Origin: Eubacteriales bacterium
GTDB taxonomy: Bacteria; Bacillota; Clostridia; JAQUNY01
Assembly (NCBI GenBank): GCA_028717405.1
Contig: JAQUNY010000006.1
Span: 1-26,150, forward strand
Length of the DNA stretch: 26,150 nt
Direction of reading: 5' to 3'
Shown: positions 7,532 through 14,711 of the stretch, in pieces
How the letters are laid out: every line of letters starts with the position of its first letter
Position numbering within the stretch: the first letter of the stretch is position 1
Position numbers and translations under genes: made by a program
Notes under the pieces: model-generated
Told to the model about the DNA's origin: nothing
The model's input: the letters and a program-made list of their open reading frames with translations, nothing else
The model's database searches: none

Positions 7532-8128
7532 TCAGAAAAGCCCTGTAGCGGAAATATCGGGGGCAAGCTTGCGTTTTAATATCGGCAATGCCTGTTTGTA
7601 TTCATTCCAATATCCGCCCAGGCCGTCTGTGCGGCTTATTCTGAAACCGCATTTCAGGTAGATGCCGATGGCCTTATAGCTCCAGGTCTGTGTATGCAGA
7701 TAAAAATCACGTTCTCCCTCTATAGCGGTCATCAGTCTGAGGGTTTCGCAGACAATGGCTTTACCCAGGCCTTTGCCCTGCTCCTCGGGTTTGACCGAAA
7801 CCCAGTGCAGCCAGGGGTCGCGCCTGATACCGGTGTAGCTCCACCAGGCAGTGGCGGTTGCACATTTGCGCCCTTCCGGAGTTTCAACAAAGAGAGCCCT
7901 GCGCTCAAGCTCGGGAAGATAAACAAGATATTTGCGTCCGAAATATTCCCCGGCTTCGTCTGTGTCTTCAAATTCACCTACTGAAGTCTCGATTTCAGCC
8001 CAGTCCTTTTCATCACCCGGCTTGAAAAGAACGATCCTGTAGCCCCCGGGAAGTTTTCCCGGGGGTATGGGCAGCCCTTTTTCCCTGTGCATGAGGACAT
8101 GAAAGTATTCCACGGATTTGTCAAGCAT
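7532..8128 (-). CDS. GNAT-family N-acetyltransferase
   Basis: 198 residues; AAGGAGG lies 9 bases before the ATG. GNAT motif A (about 108-126) contains the acetyl-CoA pyrophosphate loop Q-G-K-G-L-G at 117-122, followed by the usual helix, and a C-terminal YLKCGF segment typical of the family. The acceptor is unknown. It follows the sensor regulator by 28 bases on the same strand, so the two are probably one transcript. There is no signal peptide, so it is cytoplasmic. The coding sequence near codons 22-29 contains a perfect 10-bp inverted repeat (8043-8065). Confidence 0.88.
   Translation of the reverse strand: MLDKSVEYFHVLMHREKGLPIPPGKLPGGYRIVLFKPGDEKDWAEIETSVGEFEDTDEAGEYFGRKYLVYLPELERRALFVETPEGRKCATATAWWSYTGIRRDPWLHWVSVKPEEQGKGLGKAIVCETLRLMTAIEGERDFYLHTQTWSYKAIGIYLKCGFRISRTDGLGGYWNEYKQALPILKRKLAPDISATGLF
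8043..8065 (-). repeat. Perfect hairpin inside the acetyltransferase gene
   Basis: CCCCCGGGAA and TTCCCGGGGG are separated by only three bases, giving a very stable 10-bp stem about 65 bases after the start codon. In mRNA it could slow ribosomes or polymerase. It encodes an ordinary P/G-rich turn (IPPGKLPGG). Confidence 0.85.
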
Positions 8129-8140
8129 ATACAGATGCCT

Positions 8141-8168
8141 CCTTAAAATGGCTTCCTTAAAATGGCTT
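8141..8168 (-). repeat. 14-bp direct duplication at the regulator/GNAT junction
   Basis: CCTTAAAATGGCTT occurs twice in tandem. One copy covers the acetyltransferase ribosome binding site and the other the regulator stop codon. A GC-rich tandem unit (TCCTGGCGGCGGC, twice, from about 8168) adjoins it and encodes the AAARIAAARK end of the regulator. Confidence 0.9.
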
Positions 8169-9566
8169 CCTGGCGGCGGCTATCCTGGCGGCGGCCTTTG
8201 TGAGAGCATTTTCTCCGTAGCCCGACAGGTATTTATTTATCAGGGACAGCAGATCCGCCCTGTTTCTCTTACGGCTTGAGGCAAGCATTTTATTGAGGCG
8301 GTATTGTATGGTTTTTTCAGACATATTGAGGTCTTCGGCCATATCTTCATATTTCATGTTTTCTGCTATACGGCCCAATATCATCCCGTCGAAATCATCA
8401 CACTGCCTCAGCATATTTTCAAGCGCAATAACCTCGTGAATGTCAGGATCGTTGTAGAATTTTTCCGAGGTGCCTTCTGTGCAAAGGCTGCGGTTGAAGA
8501 CGCTGCCGGCCACGGGGCCGGTACCAGGGCTGTATCCGGGACGACAGCCGTTGCCGGCTGAGCTGTTGCCAGTACTCATGCCAATGCCTGCGCCTGGACT
8601 TGAGCCTCTTTCCGACATGGCGCTGCTTAGAACTCCGCCTGCCGAACCTCTTATATGAAGCGTGCAGCCGAGCGTCAGCGATATTCCTGAGAGGAGCGCG
8701 TCCTTATCCATCATGTTGCATATTTCGACAGCTTTTCTCCCTGATTCGTAGTATTCAATTGAAGCTGATGTCAGAGACGGTTCTGCGACACTGCCGGCTA
8801 TAGTATTCTCGAAACCTGCGACCGCGATGTCTTCGGGTACTCTGACACCCTTAGTTTTAAGGGCGTTTATAAGAATCAGGGCAGAATAATCATTAACGCA
8901 CAAAACAGCGTCAATTCCCGATAAATTGCTGAGCAGAAGTCCTGTACACTCCTGCATGCTCCTGCTTCCCGAATAAACTCCGGTGCCCTGTATGTTTCTG
9001 CCGCGTACATCTGAAGCCGCCAGTGTATCATGATAACCCAGGTATTTCATTGACGATGAATAGGGATCCGGGTCCATGCCAAAAAACACGATATGTTTCC
9101 TGCCGTCTTGCAGCATCTGCATTGTAAGGTCAGAAGCCGCAGTATAATAGTCAAATGTGACCGAGCTGGTCCCTTTTATCAACAATGAGGAATCTGTGTG
9201 GGCGGATATGGGACGGATACCTGAACTGATTGCAAGTGCGGCGGCGCTCGAGAGCCACTGTGACGAAATACCGGCGATGATTATCTTGTCTGTATTACCT
9301 AATATTTTTCTGATGTCACCGGAGCCATTTTTGATGTCCTCACAGAGTCCGTTGCCTGCACCGGTTTTAACATCACCGCTGATTCCGCTGCCTGTGGTGC
9401 TTTTGCCGATATGGCTTTGCAGATCTCCCAATCCGATGATGTTGAGTGATATGCCTTTATTAAGGCGGGACATGACTCCGTGTATGAAATCTTCATAACG
9501 GTGAGTATTTGTAAAAAAAGGCTGCTCCGCCGCCAGATAAAGGGCATTTTCTTTATTCATAATCAT
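8157..9566 (-). CDS. Sensor regulator: PBP-like domain plus C-terminal HTH
   Basis: 469 residues, divergent from the propeller genes. Residues about 15-305 resemble the periplasmic-binding-protein fold of LacI/GalR regulators (HIVFFGMDPDPYSSSMKYLGYHDTL, then VNDYSALILINALKTKGVRVPEDIAVAGFEN). There is no N-terminal LacI HTH; instead a helix-turn-helix of LuxR-like character lies at about 402-447 (YEDMAEDLNMSEKTIQYRLN). The domain order suggests ligand binding, probably a sugar, coupled to DNA binding at the C terminus. Two low-complexity stretches interrupt it: about 48-85 and a G/S/P-rich linker at about 307-365. The ribosome site is weak; ATG 9560 is an alternative start. It probably controls the propeller operon and itself. 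Confidence 0.8.
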   Translation of the reverse strand: MIMNKENALYLAAEQPFFTNTHRYEDFIHGVMSRLNKGISLNIIGLGDLQSHIGKSTTGSGISGDVKTGAGNGLCEDIKNGSGDIRKILGNTDKIIIAGISSQWLSSAAALAISSGIRPISAHTDSSLLIKGTSSVTFDYYTAASDLTMQMLQDGRKHIVFFGMDPDPYSSSMKYLGYHDTLAASDVRGRNIQGTGVYSGSRSMQECTGLLLSNLSGIDAVLCVNDYSALILINALKTKGVRVPEDIAVAGFENTIAGSVAEPSLTSASIEYYESGRKAVEICNMMDKDALLSGISLTLGCTLHIRGSAGGVLSSAMSERGSSPGAGIGMSTGNSSAGNGCRPGYSPGTGPVAGSVFNRSLCTEGTSEKFYNDPDIHEVIALENMLRQCDDFDGMILGRIAENMKYEDMAEDLNMSEKTIQYRLNKMLASSRKRNRADLLSLINKYLSGYGENALTKAAARIAAARKPF

Positions 9567-9640
9567 ATTTTACATCAATACGGTAAATATATAAATCAAA
9601 TGCGCCCGAAGCCTTATAATTTACAAAATGATTATGAATA
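9554..9640. promoter_or_regulatory. Long-spaced inverted repeat, candidate operator
   Basis: TATTCATAATCAT (9554-9566) and ATGATTATGAATA (9628-9640) are perfect 13-bp complements. The left arm includes the regulator's start codon. Its position suits looping or paired binding by the regulator; this is inferred. Confidence 0.45.
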
Positions 9641-9732
9641 TGAAATGAACAATAGTAAAAAATAATTATATAATAATATTGAGTAAAAATCAAGGAAATA
9701 ATTTCAGGTTGTATAGGCTGAGGTTTTTTCAC

Positions 9733-9761
9733 TTGTATACAAAGGAACCGGTAAGTATAAT
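9733..9761 (+). promoter_or_regulatory. Palindrome TTGTATACAA and -10 box before the propeller operon
   Basis: A perfect 10-bp palindrome (9733-9742) lies 17 bases upstream of TATAAT (9756-9761) if TTGTAT is taken as a poor -35 box. A protein bound to the palindrome would cover the -35 site. If this is the promoter, transcription would start near 9768 and the first gene would be leaderless or start at a later ATG. Confidence 0.45.
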
Positions 9762-9766
9762 TAATA

Positions 9767-12049
9767 ATGCGGGATCAATCGCAAAATATTTCCCGACTTA
9801 TGGATCAATATAATTGCAGATCCGGAAATGTGGCAGGAATGGACAGATACGGGAAACGGCTTGGCATAGTCGGAAAACTGAATATCGGAGGTTGTGTCGA
9901 TGTTGTTGCTGATGACGGACTTCTGTACATCATTGGCAGTGAAAAATATGAAGATACCGATACAGTGGACCTTGAAGAGGGATATCATTCAGGCCATCTT
10001 TATATAGCAGACATCAGCAATCCCAGGATACCCAGGACCACAGGACGCCTCAGCGGGCTTGGCAACACAAGGAAGCTAAAAGTAAGGAACAGGATAGCAT
10101 ACATAGCTTCAAGAGAAGATGGGCTGTTTATTGTCGACACTGCTGACCATAACAACATCCGGATCCTGTCACATTATGATACAGTTGAATTTGCCACTGA
10201 TATAGATATTTGCGGAGATCTTGCCTATATCGCCTGCAGATCACCCGGAGTGGAGATAGTTGATATAAGCGACCCCTGCAGGCCTTTTCATGTTGAGACA
10301 ATCAGGACAGGAGAGGCGCAGTCAATATTCGTCGATAACGGGATCATATATACCGGGCTGTGGAGCAGGCAGGAGGCGCTGATATGTGACGCGCGCGACC
10401 TCAGCAAGCCTTCCGTGACGGCGAAGATGCCTTTAGACGGAAGAACGGGTGGGATTTACGAGAAAAACGGAAAATGTTACATTGCCACCGGCCAGCATGC
10501 CAGAGGAATGATAAATGATAATGAATCAGACCCGCAGTATGGCGCGGGTAATGGACTTGAGCTGTTTGATGTTTCAGATCCCTGTGATCCGAAATTTATT
10601 TCAAGGATCAAAATTAACCGCCATTACAATATTTTCAATAACGTCTGGAGTGTATTTGAAACCGGTGGTTTTGCTTTTCTTTCACATTCATATAACGGAC
10701 TTTTTGTTATTGATGTAAGGGATCCGGGCTCGCTGTCATTTGCAGGGCATGTGATGCTGCCTTCTGATGGAAGGGGAGCTGGCCACAATCCGGTTGGCGG
10801 TGTCGCTGTTTCGGACGGGGTCATTTATGTAACGGGGATATGCTCGGATTTGTATATAGTTGAAGCTCCGATTATTGCCCAGGCAGGCATTGAGGGAGAA
10901 GCTGGTATTGACCGGGCAGACCGGGTAGCCAGGGCAACCAGGGCAGACCGGACAGTCCGGATTGCGACGTCTCCGGAGCGAAATATTTCGAGGAGCGACA
11001 GCAAAGGATTTACCTGTGAATATGAAGCTTTCGGCGCGGGAGGCAAAGCGGGCTGCAGGATCAGCGCCGCCGGATATTATACGGGTACGCAGATATACTC
11101 GGTTAAACTGAAAGACAGATTCTCGATTGCGGCATGCGGATCCGGAGGAATACAGGTGCTCACGCAGGATGACAAAGGCAGATTGTCGCAGATATTCGAA
11201 TATGCGACAAAGGGCTTTGCGATGGATATTAAGCTGCATGGGCCTCTTGCTTATGTTGCCGAAGGCAATGGAGGGCTCTCGATATGGCAGGTGCTTGACG
11301 ACGGCAGCATGGAAACAGTCGGGTATTACAACGCGTTTGGAAACTCGGTACGGCAGGTGGTAGTTGTTGGCAACGGGGCGATGGGAAAAGATGAAAATAT
11401 AAACAGAACCGAAAACAGAACCGAAAAGAAATACGCACTGCTGCAGGTAGGAAGCAAATGGCTCCATATAGTCGACATTACAGATCCAATATTTCCAAAG
11501 CTGGTGATGGCGGATTCAAAAGAAATAGGACTGCTTTATTTCAGGCAGATAGGAGACGGATTGCTGGCCGGCAGATATGCAAGCTGTTTCTGGCATGCGT
11601 CGGGGCTTTACTGGTATGATATCTTCGGCGGGATGCAGCCCTCATATTCCGGATACAGCCAGCAGCAGCGGCTGGATTATGGCAGCGGCCTTGCCTACAG
11701 CAAGGGGCATGCGATCTTTTTATACAAAGGCGGGTATGTGTTGCTTGACGATATTAAGACAGATTCGCTTGACAGCCTGCCTGTTTTTTATACTGAAGGT
11801 ATCCGGCTGAAAGGTAAGCCCTTTATTTATGAGGACACACTGTTTATTTCGGGCAGGGCTGACGGGGAAATCGCCCTGGTGAATATTTCCGAGATCCGGA
11901 AGCCTGTGCTTATCGCAAGGCTTAACGTGCGGGGCAACCCCGACATAGCGGCAGCAGATGGCAGAAAGGCTGCGATACCCTCAGGATATGGGGGACTGCT
12001 GCTTTTTGATTTAGGTGAGATCAAAGACAAGTGTTGTCAGATCGGCTGA
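9767..12049 (+). CDS. LVIVD-repeat protein, predicted double seven-bladed propeller
   Basis: 760 residues with about 14 LVIVD-type blade motifs: seven before a low-complexity linker (LYIADI 78, LFIVDT 120, VEIVDI 162, ALICDA 204, LELFDV 264, LFVIDV 312, LYIVEA 362) and seven after it (from IQVLTQ 462 to LLLFDL 744). This predicts two seven-bladed beta-propellers joined at about 370-440. There is no signal peptide or membrane segment, so it is cytoplasmic unless exported by other means. Motifs outside the blade consensus are kept in the paralog next door: TGxHARGM (241-248), FLSHxYNG (304-311), RYASCFWHA (603-611) and SQQQR (631-635); they may line a binding or active site. The start is uncertain: ATG 9767 has poor ribosome spacing, and ATG 9839 is an alternative. 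Function unknown; the neighbouring regulator and sugar-type binding protein suggest carbohydrate or glycoside handling. Confidence 0.85.
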   Translation: MRDQSQNISRLMDQYNCRSGNVAGMDRYGKRLGIVGKLNIGGCVDVVADDGLLYIIGSEKYEDTDTVDLEEGYHSGHLYIADISNPRIPRTTGRLSGLGNTRKLKVRNRIAYIASREDGLFIVDTADHNNIRILSHYDTVEFATDIDICGDLAYIACRSPGVEIVDISDPCRPFHVETIRTGEAQSIFVDNGIIYTGLWSRQEALICDARDLSKPSVTAKMPLDGRTGGIYEKNGKCYIATGQHARGMINDNESDPQYGAGNGLELFDVSDPCDPKFISRIKINRHYNIFNNVWSVFETGGFAFLSHSYNGLFVIDVRDPGSLSFAGHVMLPSDGRGAGHNPVGGVAVSDGVIYVTGICSDLYIVEAPIIAQAGIEGEAGIDRADRVARATRADRTVRIATSPERNISRSDSKGFTCEYEAFGAGGKAGCRISAAGYYTGTQIYSVKLKDRFSIAACGSGGIQVLTQDDKGRLSQIFEYATKGFAMDIKLHGPLAYVAEGNGGLSIWQVLDDGSMETVGYYNAFGNSVRQVVVVGNGAMGKDENINRTENRTEKKYALLQVGSKWLHIVDITDPIFPKLVMADSKEIGLLYFRQIGDGLLAGRYASCFWHASGLYWYDIFGGMQPSYSGYSQQQRLDYGSGLAYSKGHAIFLYKGGYVLLDDIKTDSLDSLPVFYTEGIRLKGKPFIYEDTLFISGRADGEIALVNISEIRKPVLIARLNVRGNPDIAAADGRKAAIPSGYGGLLLFDLGEIKDKCCQIG

Positions 12050-12083
12050 TACTTATTTTATTTCGATGAAAGGCTGAAACAAA

Positions 12084-14396
12084 ATGATGGAAAACAGTAA
12101 TACTGCAGATATAAATAGAGAGGGCGCCGCGGGGAAAAACCTTTTTGGCAAAAACCTTGACATAGTGACGTCGCTTGGGGCCAGGGGATGTCTGGATGCC
12201 GAGGCAGAGGGCGATATTCTTTATGTAATAGGAGTTGACAGGACAGGGGTGATAGATCCTGTTAATTTTAAAACAAGTTATAAAACCGGGTGCCTTTATA
12301 TTGTTGACATATCTGTGCCATCAATACCCAGGATCACCGGTAAACTGTCCGGGCTGGGCAATACGCGCCAGATAGAGGTCAAAGATAAAATCGCATATGT
12401 TGCGTCGAGAGAAGACGGCCTTTTCATAATTGATGTTTCAGATCCTTCTTCGCCGCGCCTGATGACGCATTACGACACGGTGGAGTTTGCCACCGGGATA
12501 GATATCTGCGGGGATTTTGCTTATGTTTCATGCAGGGTTTACGGGGTGGAGATCATTGACATAGCGGAGCCGGGAACGCCGCTGCATATAAGCACTATCC
12601 GCATGGGGGAGGCCCAGTCGGTGGACGTGCGGGACGGAGTGCTTTATGCGGGGGTATGGGGGCAGCAGAACCTTACGGTTTGCGATGTAAGTGATCCTCA
12701 TAACCCGCGGATCACGGCGGTGATGCCTGTTGACGGCAGGGCGGACGGCGTTTTCGTAAAGGGGGACTGTTGCTACGTGGCTACAGGCCATCACGCGAGG
12801 GGGATGGCCCGCAATGACGAATCCGATGCAGCTTACGGAAATGGGAACGGACTTGAGATTTTTAACATAGAGGACCCGCTGAATCCTGTTTTTATTTCGA
12901 GGATAAAAATCAACAGGTTTTACAAGCTTGGCAATGATATGTGGGATGTTATGGTATATGGGAAGTATGCGTTTTTATCGCACACATATAACGGAGTGTT
13001 CGTTATTGATGTTTCCGATCCGCGAAAGCCTTTTTTTGCGGCACATGCTGAGCTGCCGCCCTTTGAGGGGCCGGATAAAAATGACAAAAGAAATCCTGTA
13101 GGAGGCATAGCTCTTATAGAGGACTACATTTATGCGGCGGGGATATATTCCGACCTGTATGTCATAAAGGCTGAAGGCCTTGCGGGAAGGGTATCGGAGA
13201 AAGGGTGCGGAGAGGGCTGCTGCGGCAAAGGATGCTGTGGCAAATCGCCGGAACCGGGAACGGCGCAGGATCGCGGCACCTTACCTGAAAACAGCGCTGT
13301 TTCAGGTAAGGTCATATCACAGCTGTATTCGCATGAAAACATGCCTGCCATACCTTTACATAATAGCAGCATACCGGAGTTTAAGGTATATGTGCCGTCA
13401 TCCGGACGCCCCGTACAGGTGCGGGCTGCGGCGATACACAACGGAATTGCCTATGCGGCATGTGGTTCTGACGGGATCCATGCAATCGATTTAAATGGCG
13501 GACGTCAGCCCCGGCTTATAAAGAAAACTGCCACACAAGGCATAGCGATGGATATCAAGATAGTAAACGGATTTGCTTATGTCGCCGAAGGAAACGCCGG
13601 ATTGTCGATATGGAAGGTCACCGGCGAGTCAGGGAATGAGACAGGTGAGACAGGGGACGGTTCTGTGTCTTGCTTACGGTCAGTCCCCTGCCTCCTTAAC
13701 AATCCCACAAATGGCAAGACACAGAACCGTCCCCTGTCTCGCTGTGGTACTTACGACGCTTTTGGAAATACTGTGGGAAATGTGATTGCAGAAGAGAAAT
13801 GCAAATACGTTATGCTGCAGATAGGCAGCAGGTGGTTTCATGTGGTTGATGTTTCGGACCCTTACGCGCCGGTGCTGGTGTTGTCGGATTGCCCTGACAA
13901 GGGACTGATTTATGGGCGCCAGATAGGGAATGGGCTGCTTAAAGGCAGATATGCCAGCTGCTTCTGGCATGCGGCAGGTATCTTCTGGTATGATATTACA
14001 GGCTCGGAAAAGCCCTGCTTTTCAGGTTTCAGCCAGCAGCAGCGGGTCAGCCAGTCAAATAATATTGCCTTCAAAGGCGACGATGCTATCCTTACAATAA
14101 GGAAGGGGTATTCCATACTTGATTACCGTTACAAAGGAGTCCTTGAGGATCTGCCTCTGTACACGGTCAGGGGATTTGACCTTACAGGCAAGCCTTCGAT
14201 TTCAGGCGACGGTAAAATGATGTTTATATCAAACAGAATAACAGGAACGGTCACATTTTTGGACATCTCAGATATCAGGGCACCGAGGGTGATTTCGTGT
14301 TTTGACGCCGGAGGTAATCCTGATGTGATTTCAGTTGAAGGTAATATCGCACTGCTGCCTTCGGGATATGCAGGGCTGTTGATTTTCAATTTATAA
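12084..14396 (+). CDS. LVIVD-repeat protein, paralog of the preceding gene
   Basis: 770 residues starting 34 bases after the first propeller gene, so co-transcribed. GAAAGG precedes the start, which has two tandem ATGs. It shows the same 14 blade motifs (LYIVDI, LFIIDV, VEIIDI, LTVCDV, LEIFNI, VFVIDV, LYVIKA, then seven more ending LLIFNL) and the same conserved patches: TGHHARGM, FLSHTYNG, RYASCFWHA, SQQQR. The two proteins are clearly duplicates but differ at most positions, so the duplication is old and both copies seem to be kept. Two insertions are absent from the paralog: a cysteine-rich CGEGCCGKGCCGK stretch (about 374-386) with a palindrome just after it, and about 35 residues (about 518-552) encoded largely by a mobile-looking palindromic element. 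No signal peptide. Function unknown. Confidence 0.85.
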   Translation: MMENSNTADINREGAAGKNLFGKNLDIVTSLGARGCLDAEAEGDILYVIGVDRTGVIDPVNFKTSYKTGCLYIVDISVPSIPRITGKLSGLGNTRQIEVKDKIAYVASREDGLFIIDVSDPSSPRLMTHYDTVEFATGIDICGDFAYVSCRVYGVEIIDIAEPGTPLHISTIRMGEAQSVDVRDGVLYAGVWGQQNLTVCDVSDPHNPRITAVMPVDGRADGVFVKGDCCYVATGHHARGMARNDESDAAYGNGNGLEIFNIEDPLNPVFISRIKINRFYKLGNDMWDVMVYGKYAFLSHTYNGVFVIDVSDPRKPFFAAHAELPPFEGPDKNDKRNPVGGIALIEDYIYAAGIYSDLYVIKAEGLAGRVSEKGCGEGCCGKGCCGKSPEPGTAQDRGTLPENSAVSGKVISQLYSHENMPAIPLHNSSIPEFKVYVPSSGRPVQVRAAAIHNGIAYAACGSDGIHAIDLNGGRQPRLIKKTATQGIAMDIKIVNGFAYVAEGNAGLSIWKVTGESGNETGETGDGSVSCLRSVPCLLNNPTNGKTQNRPLSRCGTYDAFGNTVGNVIAEEKCKYVMLQIGSRWFHVVDVSDPYAPVLVLSDCPDKGLIYGRQIGNGLLKGRYASCFWHAAGIFWYDITGSEKPCFSGFSQQQRVSQSNNIAFKGDDAILTIRKGYSILDYRYKGVLEDLPLYTVRGFDLTGKPSISGDGKMMFISNRITGTVTFLDISDIRAPRVISCFDAGGNPDVISVEGNIALLPSGYAGLLIFNL
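13279..13311. repeat. Near-perfect 33-bp palindrome inside the second propeller gene
   Basis: CCTTACCTGAAAACAGC pairs with GCTGTTTCAGGTAAGG: 16 matched bases with one extra A. It falls in the linker between the two predicted propellers, beside a tandem repeat (13216-13245) encoding GCCGKGCCGK. Confidence 0.9.
13647..13740. repeat. Palindromic repeat element inserted in frame
   Basis: A 27-bp arm (13647-13673, core GGGGACGGTTCTGTGTC) is matched perfectly by its reverse complement at 13714-13740, around a 40-base loop. It lies within the second propeller gene, and the frame stays open through it. The other paralog has only about ten residues at this loop. The same core recurs after the stop codon (14408). 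It resembles REP/MITE-like families with a GGGGACGGTTC core that I recall in Firmicutes; membership needs a genome search. Confidence 0.9.
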
Positions 14397-14407
14397 CCTC
14401 CGGGCGG

Positions 14408-14512
14408 GACAGGGGACGGTTCTGTGTCTTACCAAAAATCAGCAAGACACAGAACCGTCCCCTGTCGCATCCCCTGTCACATTGAACTGTCCCCTGTCCT
14501 ATCGTGTCCTGT
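14408..14512. repeat. Second copy of the palindromic element, with decayed arms
   Basis: Perfect 23-bp arms (14408-14430 and 14444-14466, core GGGGACGGTTCTGTGTC) flank a 13-base loop, starting 12 bases after the propeller stop codon. Partial copies of the CCCCTGTC end follow at about 14471, 14490 and 14506. As RNA it would form a strong hairpin and may end or stabilise the transcript, though no T-run follows. Confidence 0.9.
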
Positions 14513-14610
14513 CTATTAAAAATTTAAATCATTAAAACTGAATTATACATGAAACGCAAAGTATTGTCAAGGTAAATTTTCAGGTTAGCTGTTCATGCTG
14601 TTTTTTCCTT

Positions 14611-14642
14611 TATAATACTGGCTATTCAATATATCATGATAT
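14611..14642 (+). promoter_or_regulatory. -10 box and palindrome before the solute-binding protein gene
   Basis: TATAAT at 14611-14616 has no good -35 box upstream. A perfect 12-bp palindrome, ATATCATGATAT (14631-14642), lies just after it, where a repressor would block transcription. The rest of the 315-base gap from 14397 holds the palindromic repeat element and no other gene. Confidence 0.4.
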
Positions 14643-14711
14643 CAGCCACAAACATAGGCAATCTTATTATGAAAAGCATAACTTTATACGAAAAAGGGAG
14701 GATGAATAAAA

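Noticed and set aside
10736..11467. 243-aa minus-strand frame opposite the first propeller gene
   Set aside because: It is antisense to a well-supported gene with clear LVIVD repeats and has no recognisable motif.
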